64,000 nucleotides of DNA from UBA6985 sp946536225 (GCA_946536225.1 CAMNEE010000002.1:310001-374000); one strand, 5' to 3'. Positions 22,567-31,914 are shown, counted from the stretch's first letter. Program-made: numbers and translations. Notes: a model not told the origin generated them from the sequence alone.

Positions 22567-23988
22567 ATGAATCCAGGAGCAATAGCAAATGCAGCAGGAT
22601 CTGCAGCCGGTAGTGCTGCAACAAACGCTGCAGGTAATGTCGCAAGTAATGCTGCAAGCAATGTTGCTAACAATGCAGGAAATATTGCAGGTAAAGCCGC
22701 CGCCACAAATGTTCCACAACAACCAAAAGTTGGTGCTACTGCACCAGAACCTGGTGCTTCTACTGGTACCGCTCCTAGTATTGATTCTGCTCCAGAAGGT
22801 GGTAACAGTACTCTTGATAAAGTAAAAGATGCTGCTGAAAAGACAGACCAATTATCTGGAGATGAAAACCAAAATGGTGTTCAAGCAGGTGAAGGTGAAG
22901 AAGGACCTAAACCTGGAGATAAAGTTGATACAGGTAAAAAGATTGGTGAAGATGGACAAGTCGAGGATTCATCTACAGCTAAATCAATAAAAGCAGCAGG
23001 AAGAGTTGTTGCAAGAGTATACGGTGGTGAAGCTGGAGGCCAAGCTGCTGATATGGTTGCTAAAAGTAAACTAGGAGATAAAGCGATAGGAGTTGTTTCT
23101 GACGTTGCTGATAAAGCACCAGGAGTTAAACAAGCAACAGAAGTGCTAGATAAAGCAGGTATTGCTGATGGTGTTAATGATGCACTTGATACTTATGAAA
23201 AAGCAAAAAGTGGAGATTTAAAAGGTGCAGCAGAATCTGCAAAGAAAACTAAAAAAGATTTAAAGAAAACAAAAAAATTCATGTTGCCTTTTATTATACT
23301 TGGTTCTCTACCAATTATAATACCAGCAATTGCAGTTATAGCAGTTGTTGCTGTCGCTGCTCAATCACTTAGTTTTGAATCTACTAAATCCACAGAAGAT
23401 ATATATCAAAATATGTATTATTATGAATGGCCTGAACATCCTGAAAATGAATCTGGTGAAGGTGGTGGAGGAGAATCAGGACCATCTTATGGTGGAGATT
23501 ATGAAGGTGAAGCTGCAAAAGTACCAAAAAGTGAAAGAATGAAATGGTTATTCCCTGATGGAGTACCAACTACGGAATCAGAAATGCAAAAATATTTAAG
23601 TTCAATATCTGTTCCTATATGGACTGGATCTGGTACATCAACAATGAATTTAAGAATTCATTCAAAACTTGCTTCTACATATCAAAAGATATTTGAAGAA
23701 ATGGCAGCAATAAAGTTCCCAGTTGATCCTAGATGTACAGGAGGATATAATTGGAGACCAATGTCAACAAATCCAAATAAACAATCTTACCATAGTTATG
23801 GATCAGTTGTAGACCTTAACTGGACTTATAATCCTTTAGTATATGGTACTGGTAATCCTTACTTAGGTATTTCTCCATATGCAATAACTCAAGATGTAGC
23901 TAACATTTGGAAAAAGTATGGATTCTATTGGGGTGGAGATTGGACTTCATACCAAGATTACATGCATTTTACTTATACAAATAATTAA
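22567..23988 (+). CDS. Membrane-anchored M15-type DD-/LD-peptidase of T4SS locus
   Basis: 473 residues. The cytoplasmic N-terminus (1-237) is Ala/Asn/Gly-rich (repeats of AA, SN and AN up to residue 50), then Pro/Gly and Lys-rich. One helix follows (about 239-266), then an external Gly/Glu linker (290-320) and a C-terminal peptidase M15 domain (about 355-473). SYHSYGSVVDLNW gives His409 and Asp416, and DYMHF gives Asp464 and His467, the zinc ligands and catalytic acid of the VanY/L-Ala-D-Glu peptidase group. A second wall hydrolase in a T4SS locus suggests local remodelling of stem peptides. The long low-complexity cytoplasmic part is unusual for M15 enzymes. AGGAGATGG site. Confidence 0.83.
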   Translation: MNPGAIANAAGSAAGSAATNAAGNVASNAASNVANNAGNIAGKAAATNVPQQPKVGATAPEPGASTGTAPSIDSAPEGGNSTLDKVKDAAEKTDQLSGDENQNGVQAGEGEEGPKPGDKVDTGKKIGEDGQVEDSSTAKSIKAAGRVVARVYGGEAGGQAADMVAKSKLGDKAIGVVSDVADKAPGVKQATEVLDKAGIADGVNDALDTYEKAKSGDLKGAAESAKKTKKDLKKTKKFMLPFIILGSLPIIIPAIAVIAVVAVAAQSLSFESTKSTEDIYQNMYYYEWPEHPENESGEGGGGESGPSYGGDYEGEAAKVPKSERMKWLFPDGVPTTESEMQKYLSSISVPIWTGSGTSTMNLRIHSKLASTYQKIFEEMAAIKFPVDPRCTGGYNWRPMSTNPNKQSYHSYGSVVDLNWTYNPLVYGTGNPYLGISPYAITQDVANIWKKYGFYWGGDWTSYQDYMHFTYTNN

Positions 23989-24005
23989 AAGAAAGAGTGA
24001 TTTAT

Positions 24006-24674
24006 ATGAATAATAAGAAAGTATATGTTATGGTTTTAATTCTTTCTTTTTTTGTTTTAGGAATATACTCAATTAATTCCTTAAATACGCCAACAACAAA
24101 TATTAATATTAATGTTAAAACTTATTTTGATGAAAACTACTTACCAATTGAACAAGTATTTGATGAATATGAACATATAGATGATATACTAGTTGATAAC
24201 AAATGGGATATTAGTTCAAGTGAATATATAAAGTTTGATCAATCTACAGCAAGAATATATAAATATGATGAAGAAGGAAAAGAAATTGGTAGATATTCAT
24301 ATAGTATTATAGAAACTCTAGGAATTAATAAGAGTACAACTGAAAAAACAGATTTATCAATACTTTATAAAATGACTATTAATAATCAACCACAAGATGT
24401 ATATATGACAATAGTTACAGAAGATCCAAATACAAAAGTATTATCTTATTATCTAAAATGTGATTATTTTTCAAACAGTTCAGTAAAAATGGATAATACA
24501 ACAATAAAAGTAGAACCATCTACTGTTGAAGAAGAAACAGCTACTGTTACAAATGAAAAAGAAAAGAAAATAAATAGTATATATTTAATTGTAATTGGAG
24601 TATTTGCTATTATACTTTTAATTGCAATAATATTTGTTTTATTAAAGTTTGCAAGTGCAGCTAATAAGTATTAG
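24006..24674 (+). CDS. Two-TM external-domain protein of T4SS locus, unknown
   Basis: 222 residues from the ATG at 24006 with AGAGTGAT upstream. Helices at about 5-25 and 190-215 flank an extracellular domain of about 160 residues rich in Asp, Tyr and Thr with several beta strands (RIYKYDEEGKEIGRYSYS). Not recognised. Position between the M15 peptidase and virD4 makes it part of the same system, perhaps a surface or scaffold component. Confidence 0.6.
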   Translation: MNNKKVYVMVLILSFFVLGIYSINSLNTPTTNININVKTYFDENYLPIEQVFDEYEHIDDILVDNKWDISSSEYIKFDQSTARIYKYDEEGKEIGRYSYSIIETLGINKSTTEKTDLSILYKMTINNQPQDVYMTIVTEDPNTKVLSYYLKCDYFSNSSVKMDNTTIKVEPSTVEEETATVTNEKEKKINSIYLIVIGVFAIILLIAIIFVLLKFASAANKY

Positions 24675-24680
24675 TTGACA
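24675..24680 (+). promoter_or_regulatory. Possible -35 box upstream of virD4
   Basis: A perfect TTGACA immediately after the previous stop; the best -10 at a permitted spacing is the weak TTATTA (24699-24704). The 97-base gap here is the largest inside the T4SS locus, so virD4 may have its own promoter. Confidence 0.3.
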
Positions 24681-24771
24681 CTCCAGTAAGCAGTAATGTT
24701 ATTATCTAAGCATAAATTTATAGAAAAAAGAACGAAAGTATATTATACTATTCGGTGAAAGAAGGGTTATT

Positions 24772-27312
24772 ATGAAGTTCAAGTTTAACGTCACAGCAAA
24801 AGATTTTACAACTTTTCTAATATTTAGTGCATTCTTACTTATTACCTGTTCTTTAGGTGTAGGTATTGTATTAACTCTACTAAGAGGAGAAGAACTTACT
24901 TTAAATCCATTTATTGGTTTTATGCCAAATAATATATTATTTACATTACTTATATTTTTTGTAGTTGAAATAGTAATATTCTCATCTGTTTCATCAAGTA
25001 TATTTGAAAAGAGTGATTCTGCAGGATTCGGACTTTCATTTGGTGAAAAAGATTCAAAAGGATATTCTAGATGGTTAAAAGAAAAAGAAATGAAAAAACA
25101 ATATAAAATTGTTGAAGTAGGTGTTCAAGATGCCGATGCTTCAGCAGCTGGTGTTGTTTTAATTAATAATGGGAAAAGAATGTGGGTAGATAATGGTGAA
25201 TACCACACACTTGTAATCGGAGTTACTGGTTCAGGTAAAACATCTGCCGTTATTAATCCACTTATATATAGTTTAATTAAAGCTAAAGAATCTATGGTTC
25301 TAACAGACCCTAAAGGTGAACTTTATAGAACACATGCAAACCACTTAAAAGCACGTGGTTATAATGTTATAGTTTTAAACTTCCGTGAACCTGAAAAAGG
25401 CAATGCATGGAATCCATTAACACTTCCTTATACTTTATATAAAGAAGGAAATGTTGATAAAGCAGTAGAACTTGTAGATGACGTAGGTAAAAATATCGTT
25501 AAAGATGCTAAAGCAGATGATCCATTCTGGCAAGATTCTGCTGGTGACTACTTCTCAGGTTGTGCTCTTGGTCTAATTCAAGATGCAAAAGAAGAAGAAG
25601 TTAATATTAACTCGATTAATATTATGACAACAGTAGGTGAAGAAAAATTCGGTGCTGGATCTAACTATATTAAGGAATACTTTGGACTTAAAGGTGAAGA
25701 TTCATCAGCATACGTATTTGCTTCAAATACAATTAACTCACCAACAGAAACAAAAGGTGGTATCCTTTCAACATTTAGACAAAAGATTCGTGTATTCGCA
25801 TCACGTGAAAATTTATCTGAAATGCTTTCTCATAGTGACTTTAGTATGGCAGATATTGGTAAAAAACCAACTGCAGTATTTATAGTTATTCATGATGAAA
25901 AAACAACATACCATGCTCTTGCAACAATATTTATTAAACAATGTTACGAAACATTAATTGATGTTGCTCAAGCTAATGGTGGAGCTCTTCCTGTAAGAAC
26001 AAACTTCTTACTAGATGAGTTTGCCAACATGCCAGCGTTAAAAGACGTTACAACAATGGTTACAGCAGCACGTTCAAGACATATTAGATTTACATTTATC
26101 ATTCAAAACTTTGCCCAATTAAACGATGTTTATGGTAAAGATGATGCTGAAACAATTCGTTCTAACTGTGGTAACTTAATTTACTTACTTACAACAGAAC
26201 TTGCAGCTCTTGAAGAAATATCTAAACTATGTGGTGAAGTTAAGAGTAAAAAGGATGATAAGAGTGAATCACATCCATTAATTACTGTTGCTGACTTACA
26301 AAAACTACAAATGAATGAAGTTATCGTTTTAAGAAATAGAGCTCATCCATTTAAAACTAAATTTACTCAAGCATTTAATATCGACTGGGGAGATGAAAAA
26401 TATCCTGAAGCTGAATTTGTTACTAGAGAAAAACAACCAATTCAAATATTTGATATTAAAGAATTTGTAAAACTACGTATGAAGTCTAAAATGGGAGCTA
26501 ATGGTGGAATGCCTGGTGGAGGACAAAAGAATCCATTTGGTGGGCTTCCTGGAAATCCATTTGCAGCACTTATGGGTGGTGGCCCTGGTTCATCTCCTAT
26601 GGGTAATCCTATGGCCTCTTCTGCACCATCTTCAAGAGGAATATCTCCATTTGAAGAGATGATGAAGAGTAATCAAGGTGGAGCTCGTCCAGTTCCTCCA
26701 AGAAACGAAGGACCACAAAATAGATCAACTGGATTTAATATTGAAGAATTAATGAAGAAGATTGACGCAAAGATTGCTGAACTTGAAGCAGAAGAAGCAG
26801 CTGAAAATGAAGCAAATAAAGCTAAAGAAACAACTGATTCTAATAAATTTAATCCACTTATTGATGCATCCCCTGCTAAAGACTTAGAAACAAAACCTAA
26901 GAGTGATGTATCAAGTGATTTAGGAGAACCAGAAGAAAAAGCAACAACTACATCATCAATTGCATCATTTAGTGAAATGGTTAATAAAGCCATGCATAGT
27001 GAACCAAAATCATCACCAATGGTTACTAATCCAATTGATACTGAAACTAAGGCACCTGTGATGCCTACAGAACCAATTATTAATAAACCATTAGGTGGAA
27101 TAGTTGATCCAACTAAACAAATGACTTATGAAATGTACAAGAATGACGCTAATACAAAAGAAATAAAGGTTGAACCTGTTCAACAACAAGAACAAGTACC
27201 TCCTCAAACTGTAAAGGAAACACCTAAAGTTGAGAAGGTTGAAGTTAAACCAAACCCTTATGATAACGTATCTGACGATCAATTCTTTGATGATTTCTTT
27301 GACGAAGAATAA
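24772..27312 (+). CDS. virD4: T4SS coupling protein VirD4/TraG
   Basis: 846 residues. Two N-terminal helices (about 13-37 and 53-75), then the TraG/VirD4 ATPase with Walker A GVTGSGKT at 150-157, LTDPKGELYR at 177-186, and Walker B NFLLDEFANM with Asp415-Glu416, followed by the RSRHIRFTFIIQNFAQL region. VirD4 selects the substrate and feeds it to the channel. The C-terminal 240 residues (about 600-846) are disordered: Met/Gly/Pro-rich, then Glu/Ala, then Pro/Thr/Lys. In other systems such tails carry substrate-recognition activity. It ends the locus before a strong terminator. Confidence 0.93.
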   Translation: MKFKFNVTAKDFTTFLIFSAFLLITCSLGVGIVLTLLRGEELTLNPFIGFMPNNILFTLLIFFVVEIVIFSSVSSSIFEKSDSAGFGLSFGEKDSKGYSRWLKEKEMKKQYKIVEVGVQDADASAAGVVLINNGKRMWVDNGEYHTLVIGVTGSGKTSAVINPLIYSLIKAKESMVLTDPKGELYRTHANHLKARGYNVIVLNFREPEKGNAWNPLTLPYTLYKEGNVDKAVELVDDVGKNIVKDAKADDPFWQDSAGDYFSGCALGLIQDAKEEEVNINSINIMTTVGEEKFGAGSNYIKEYFGLKGEDSSAYVFASNTINSPTETKGGILSTFRQKIRVFASRENLSEMLSHSDFSMADIGKKPTAVFIVIHDEKTTYHALATIFIKQCYETLIDVAQANGGALPVRTNFLLDEFANMPALKDVTTMVTAARSRHIRFTFIIQNFAQLNDVYGKDDAETIRSNCGNLIYLLTTELAALEEISKLCGEVKSKKDDKSESHPLITVADLQKLQMNEVIVLRNRAHPFKTKFTQAFNIDWGDEKYPEAEFVTREKQPIQIFDIKEFVKLRMKSKMGANGGMPGGGQKNPFGGLPGNPFAALMGGGPGSSPMGNPMASSAPSSRGISPFEEMMKSNQGGARPVPPRNEGPQNRSTGFNIEELMKKIDAKIAELEAEEAAENEANKAKETTDSNKFNPLIDASPAKDLETKPKSDVSSDLGEPEEKATTTSSIASFSEMVNKAMHSEPKSSPMVTNPIDTETKAPVMPTEPIINKPLGGIVDPTKQMTYEMYKNDANTKEIKVEPVQQQEQVPPQTVKETPKVEKVEVKPNPYDNVSDDQFFDDFFDEE

Positions 27313-27331
27313 TTATTCTTCGTCTTTTTTA
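27301..27331 (+). terminator. Terminator of the T4SS locus
   Basis: GACGAAGAAT (27301-27310) pairs perfectly with ATTCTTCGTC (27315-27324), AATT loop, six T. The 5' arm overlaps the last virD4 codons. Confidence 0.9.
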
Positions 27332-27332
27332 T

Positions 27333-27340
27333 GATATAAT
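27333..27340 (+). promoter_or_regulatory. -10 promoter of the VTT-domain gene
   Basis: TGATATAAT-type extended -10 (TATAAT at 27335-27340), 16 bases before the ATG at 27356, right after the T4SS terminator. Confidence 0.5.
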
Positions 27341-27355
27341 TTTATTGGTGATGAT

Positions 27356-27958
27356 ATGAATGATCTTGGAAGTGAGTTAACAAGTTTTATTATGTCATTT
27401 GGTATATTAGGAGGGCTCTTAAATAATTTATTTATTATTATTGAAGCAGTTATACCTATGTTACCACTAAGTGCATTTGTTGCCATTAATATAATCATGT
27501 ATGGGGGAGTAATGGCATTTTTCTTAAGCTGGATATTTACCATTCTAGGTGGATCTCTTATGTTTTGGATATGCCGTAACAAAATAAAGTCTTTTGTAGA
27601 TAGAAAAATACAAGAAAATGCTAACTTTGATAAAGCACTTAAATTATCAAAACATATAGATAATATGAGTATATCAACACTTAGTGTTTTAATAGCTTGT
27701 CCTTTTACACCATCATTTGTAATAAATGTAGGTGGAGGACTATCTAACATGAGTTTTTTAAAATATATTATATCTATGATAATAGGTAAGTCCTGTATGA
27801 TTTATTTTTTATGTTATATAGGAGATAATATAGTAGAAAGTATAAATAATCCAATGATACTAATTAGAATAATTATATTACTATTAATTGCTTATATAGT
27901 AAGTGTAATAGTTAATAATATAGTATCTAAGAAAATTAACAGAAAGAAGGAAAAATAA
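27356..27958 (+). CDS. VTT/DedA-type membrane protein (TVP38/TMEM64 family)
   Basis: 200 residues, about five helices. MLPLSAFVAINIIMYG and CPFTPSFVINVGGGLSNMSF are the two re-entrant signature segments of the VTT (SNARE-associated Golgi) superfamily. DedA and TVP38 proteins are linked to lipid scrambling or undecaprenyl-phosphate recycling. GGTGATGAT site. It is followed one base later by rmuC. Confidence 0.82.
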   Translation: MNDLGSELTSFIMSFGILGGLLNNLFIIIEAVIPMLPLSAFVAINIIMYGGVMAFFLSWIFTILGGSLMFWICRNKIKSFVDRKIQENANFDKALKLSKHIDNMSISTLSVLIACPFTPSFVINVGGGLSNMSFLKYIISMIIGKSCMIYFLCYIGDNIVESINNPMILIRIIILLLIAYIVSVIVNNIVSKKINRKKEK

Positions 27959-27959
27959 T

Positions 27960-29042
27960 ATGAATAATACATTACTAATTATAGTTTTAGTTATATCAGT
28001 ACTTAGCTTAATTACTAATATAGTAATTATGTTTAAGAAAAATGATAACTCTGAAATAACTAAAGAACTAGGTGAATTTAGAAGAGAAATAACTAAAGAA
28101 ATTGGAGATTTTAAGTATGATTTCTCAAGAAGTTTATCTAATGACTTTGATAAGATTAATGATAAGATTGAAAATAAACTTCTTAGTATAAGTGATCGTG
28201 TAAATGAAAGACTAGATAACTCTTTAGAGAAAACTAACAAGACATTTAGTAATATCTTAGAACGTTTAACTAAGATAGATGAAGCTCAAAAAAATATAGA
28301 TTTATTATCTAAAGATATTATTAATTTACAAAGTGTACTTACTGACAAGAAGACACGTGGTACATTTGGTGAAATAAATTTAAATTATATTCTTACATCT
28401 ATATTTGGCGAGAAAAAAGAAATATATGACTTACAACATAAGATGAGTAATGGTTATATTGCAGACTCAATACTATTTGCTCCAGAACCACTTGGTACAA
28501 TTTGTATAGACTCTAAGTTTCCACTTGAAAACTATGAACGTATGTGTGATAGAAAACTAGATCAAGCATCTCGCGATACAGCATTTAAAGCATTCAAAGC
28601 AGATGTTAAAAAACATATTGATGCTATTAGTTCTAAATATATTATTCCAGGAGAAACTACTAATCAAGCAATCATGTTCTTACCTGCAGAAGCAGTATTT
28701 GCAGAACTAAATGCATATCATGAAGATTTATTAAAATATGCCTATAACAAGAATGTTTGGATATGTGGTCCAACAACACTTATGGCAACACTAACTACTA
28801 TTCAAATGATTGTTAAGAATATTGAAAGAAATAAATATACTGAAGTAATACATAATGAACTTAATAAACTTGGTATTGAATTCAGACGTTATAAAGAACG
28901 TTGGGATAAACTTTCTAAGAGCATTGATTCAGTATCAAATGAAGTAAGAGATATCAACGTAACAACAGATAAGATTACTAAGAAGTTTGATTTAATTAGT
29001 AATGCGGATATTAAAGCACTAGACTATAAAGAAGAAGAGTAA
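27960..29042 (+). CDS. rmuC: DNA recombination protein RmuC homologue
   Basis: 360 residues with one N-terminal helix (about 3-22), a coiled coil (about 28-125) and the RmuC nuclease-like domain (about 135-330). KKTRGTFGEINLNYIL, SILFAPEPLGTICIDSKFPLENYERM and the IMFLPAEAVFAELNAY segment are diagnostic. RmuC limits inversion at short inverted repeats in E. coli; the PD-(D/E)xK-like fold is inferred from the family. A short AAGGA site precedes the ATG, which is separated from the previous stop by a single base. Confidence 0.9.
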   Translation: MNNTLLIIVLVISVLSLITNIVIMFKKNDNSEITKELGEFRREITKEIGDFKYDFSRSLSNDFDKINDKIENKLLSISDRVNERLDNSLEKTNKTFSNILERLTKIDEAQKNIDLLSKDIINLQSVLTDKKTRGTFGEINLNYILTSIFGEKKEIYDLQHKMSNGYIADSILFAPEPLGTICIDSKFPLENYERMCDRKLDQASRDTAFKAFKADVKKHIDAISSKYIIPGETTNQAIMFLPAEAVFAELNAYHEDLLKYAYNKNVWICGPTTLMATLTTIQMIVKNIERNKYTEVIHNELNKLGIEFRRYKERWDKLSKSIDSVSNEVRDINVTTDKITKKFDLISNADIKALDYKEEE

Positions 29043-29061
29043 ATAAGACTATTCTTCTTTT
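29031..29061 (+). terminator. Terminator after rmuC
   Basis: Imperfect stem between AAGAAGAGT and ACTATTCTT with one mismatch, followed by CTTTTCTTT; moderate strength. Confidence 0.55.
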
Positions 29062-29121
29062 CTTTGTCTATAAAAATGTACTTGAATATGTTATACTTAG
29101 TTAGGTAAGGTGATAAATAGA

Positions 29122-29823
29122 ATGGAATTTATAGAATTAAAAAATGTCTTTAAAGTATATAAAAATGGTGTATCTGCCTTAGCTGACGTAAGTTTATCAA
29201 TTAAGAAAGGTGAGTTTGTTTTCATCATTGGTCAATCTGGCTCAGGTAAATCCACTTTGTCTAAATTATTATATAGAGAAGAAAAACCAAATCGTGGTTC
29301 AGTATATGTAGGTGGAGTAAACGTTTCTAAACTTAGAAATAGTAATGTTTACAAATTAAGAAGAAAGATTGGAGTAGTATTCCAAGACTTTAAACTTCTA
29401 CCTAAATTAACTGTATATGAAAATGTTGCTTATCCACTTGAAACATATGGTATGTCTAAAGGTGAAATAAGAACTAAAGTACTTGCAGCTCTAGATACAG
29501 TTGGATTAAAGGATAGACTTCACTCATTTCCAAATGAATTATCAGGTGGAGAACAACAAAGAGTTGGTCTTGCAAGAGCTATAGTAAACGAACCAAAACT
29601 AATAATATGTGATGAACCAACTGGAGACTTAGATCCAAAATTAAGTCGCGAAGTAATGGATTTCATTGAAAAAATTAATGTTGAACTTGGTTCTACAATT
29701 ATCATGGCAACACATGATAAAGAAATAGTTAATAGAATGAAAAAAAGAGTAATATGTCTTCATGATGGAGTAGTAATCTCAGATAAAGAAAAAGGAGGTT
29801 ATATCGAAGATGAGACTAATTAG
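29122..29823 (+). CDS. ftsE: Cell division ATP-binding protein FtsE
   Basis: 233 residues, an ABC ATPase. GQSGSGKSTLSK is Walker A, FQDFKLLPKLTVYENVAYP the Q-loop region typical of FtsE, LSGGEQQRVGLARA the signature and LIICDEPTGDLD the Walker B. With FtsX it forms a membrane complex that activates wall hydrolases at the septum. The ATG at 29122 follows AAGGTGAT; a GTG at 29110 is inside that site. It overlaps ftsX by 14 bases. Confidence 0.95.
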   Translation: MEFIELKNVFKVYKNGVSALADVSLSIKKGEFVFIIGQSGSGKSTLSKLLYREEKPNRGSVYVGGVNVSKLRNSNVYKLRRKIGVVFQDFKLLPKLTVYENVAYPLETYGMSKGEIRTKVLAALDTVGLKDRLHSFPNELSGGEQQRVGLARAIVNEPKLIICDEPTGDLDPKLSREVMDFIEKINVELGSTIIMATHDKEIVNRMKKRVICLHDGVVISDKEKGGYIEDETN

Positions 29824-30709
29824 AATATTTAATAAAAGTATAAAAGATGCTTTTAAAAGTACATTTAGAAACTTCTCTTTATCAATAGCTTCTATTTCAT
29901 GTATTACTATTACACTTATAATTGTTGCACTTGCATTATTTGCAACTTATAACGTTAATAATATTACAAGAAAGATTGAAGGAGTACTAGAAATAATAGT
30001 ATTCGTTGATAGAGATGCAAGTGATGATGAAATTGCTGAATTAAAACAAGAAATAAATACTATTAAGAACGTTGATGAATCTAAAACAGAATATCGTTCT
30101 AAAGAAGAACTTGCTGAAAAACTAAGAAGAGAAGATGAATCCTTTGCATCAATGCTTGATACACTTGATTCAAATCCACTTCAACCAACATTTGTTGTCC
30201 TTGTTAAAGACGTAACAAAGATAAGTGATACAGCAACTAAAATAAAAGGACTACATAGAGTAACTACAGTTAAATATGGAGAATCCTTAGTTAATAAGAT
30301 GTTAAATGTATTTGGAATGTTAAGAAATGGCTTTGCAATAGCCGTAATTGCACTTATATTTGTAACAGCCTTCTTAGTAGGAAATACAATTAAGATAACA
30401 ATATTCTCAAGAAGACAAGAAATTCAAATCATGAGACTTGTTGGTACAAGTAATACTGTTATTAAATTACCTTTCTTATTTGAAGGTTTAATCCTTGGAG
30501 TAATAGGTGGAGCCTTAGCTTCAATTATTTCTCTATTTGCATATTACTTCTTATATGACTTTACAAATGGAACACTATTTACTAGTCTTGCTCCACTTGT
30601 AAATCCATCAACAATTATTCTAGATACAACTTTAGTATTATTACTAATAGGTGGACTAGTTGGTATGTTTGGTTCACTATTATCTGCTAGAAAGTATTTG
30701 AAGATATAA
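29810..30709 (+). CDS. ftsX: Cell division protein FtsX
   Basis: 299 residues with four helices (about 22-45, 168-192, 217-240, 268-290) and a large external loop between the first two (about 46-165), the region that binds the hydrolase in other Firmicutes. The N-terminal FKSTFRNFSLSIASISCITIT and the RQEIQIMRLVGTS segment are standard FtsX. AAAGGAGG inside ftsE provides the ribosome site, and its TAA shares a base with the ATG of the hydrolase gene. Confidence 0.95.
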   Translation: MRLIRIFNKSIKDAFKSTFRNFSLSIASISCITITLIIVALALFATYNVNNITRKIEGVLEIIVFVDRDASDDEIAELKQEINTIKNVDESKTEYRSKEELAEKLRREDESFASMLDTLDSNPLQPTFVVLVKDVTKISDTATKIKGLHRVTTVKYGESLVNKMLNVFGMLRNGFAIAVIALIFVTAFLVGNTIKITIFSRRQEIQIMRLVGTSNTVIKLPFLFEGLILGVIGGALASIISLFAYYFLYDFTNGTLFTSLAPLVNPSTIILDTTLVLLLIGGLVGMFGSLLSARKYLKI

Positions 30710-31914
30710 TGAAGAAACTAAGAAGTATTTTAATAGTATTTGTTATTATTCTTTGTATTATTATTCCTCTTGGTGCAGAAGCAAAATCAAACGCTAAAAC
30801 ACTAGCAGAATTAAGAAAAGAATTACAAGCACTTAAGAATAAAGAAGCAAGTAATAAAGCAACAAAGAATCAAACAAAATCTAATATCAATTCTGCTACT
30901 AACTCAATAACAAATAAGAAGTCAGAGATTGAAACAAATACTCAAACAATTAAGGATGCAACAGAAGAGTCCGAAAGACTTACTAAAGAAATAGCAGAGG
31001 GTAAGATAGAACTTGAAAAATTAGTTGCAGCCTATCAGTTAGCATCAGAAAATAATATATATCTTGAATATGTATTTAATTCTAAAGACTATGAAGACTT
31101 GGTATATAGAACAGCTTTATCTGAACAAGTAATGTCTTATGTTAATGATGAAATTGATTCATGGAATAATAAGATTGAATATAATAAAGAATTAAAAGTT
31201 GAACTTGCAAATAAATCTGCTCAACTAGAAGAAGATATTAACTCTTTATCATCATCTATTGAAGAATGGGGTAATACTCTAAAACAATTAGATGAAAAAG
31301 CTCTTTCAATTACTGATGAAATTAAGAGTACTCAAGAGTTAATAGATTATTATAAAAATATAGGTTGTGGTGAAAACGAGAACCTAGAATCATGTGTAGC
31401 TGTAAAAGGAGATACAATGTTTATTAGACCTTTATATAAAGGTACTGTAACATCTTACTATGGATATAGAATAAGTCCTATTACAGGTAAAGCACAATCA
31501 TTCCATAATGGAACAGACATAGGTGGAAATTCAGAAGGAACACCAGTATATGCTGTTGCAAATGGTATGGTAGGAAAAATTATTAGAAAAGCTTCTTGTG
31601 GTGGTAACCAAGTATTCGTATATCATACAGTTAAAGGAGTTAAATATACAACTAACTACATGCATTTATTAACAATAAATGTATCAGTTGGTCAACAAGT
31701 TTCATCAGCAACACAAATAGGTACTGTTGGTGGTGGAAGAGGAACAAGTAGTTATGAAACATGTTCAACTGGTGCTCACTTACACTTAAGTTTAGCAACT
31801 GGTTGGTATGGTCAAACATATACATCATATTCTCAATATACATCTCATTTATTAGATGCTAGAAATTATATTAATATACCTAAAATGGGAGTATGGTTCT
31901 ACGGTAGATATTAG
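30709..31914 (+). CDS. FtsEX-linked M23 murein hydrolase with coiled coil (EnvC/PcsB-like)
   Basis: 401 residues: signal peptide (about 1-25), a long coiled coil (about 30-215) and a C-terminal M23 LytM domain (about 240-375). FHNGTDIG (His266, Asp270) and HLHL (His357, His359) keep the zinc ligands, so unlike E. coli EnvC, whose LytM domain is degenerate, this protein is probably an active endopeptidase. Its start overlaps the ftsX stop by one base, so it is the FtsEX effector, taking the place PcsB has in streptococci (there a CHAP domain). Confidence 0.9.
   Translation: MKKLRSILIVFVIILCIIIPLGAEAKSNAKTLAELRKELQALKNKEASNKATKNQTKSNINSATNSITNKKSEIETNTQTIKDATEESERLTKEIAEGKIELEKLVAAYQLASENNIYLEYVFNSKDYEDLVYRTALSEQVMSYVNDEIDSWNNKIEYNKELKVELANKSAQLEEDINSLSSSIEEWGNTLKQLDEKALSITDEIKSTQELIDYYKNIGCGENENLESCVAVKGDTMFIRPLYKGTVTSYYGYRISPITGKAQSFHNGTDIGGNSEGTPVYAVANGMVGKIIRKASCGGNQVFVYHTVKGVKYTTNYMHLLTINVSVGQQVSSATQIGTVGGGRGTSSYETCSTGAHLHLSLATGWYGQTYTSYSQYTSHLLDARNYINIPKMGVWFYGRY

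Noticed and set aside
22589..22825. Plus-strand overlapping frame in the Ala/Asn-rich start of the M15 gene
   Set aside because: A frame-shifted reading of GCA/AAT repeats with no ribosome site.
13591..27312. Prophage or complete integrative conjugative element
   Set aside because: No capsid, terminase, integrase, relaxase or direct-repeat boundaries were seen, and both flanks are intact housekeeping genes.
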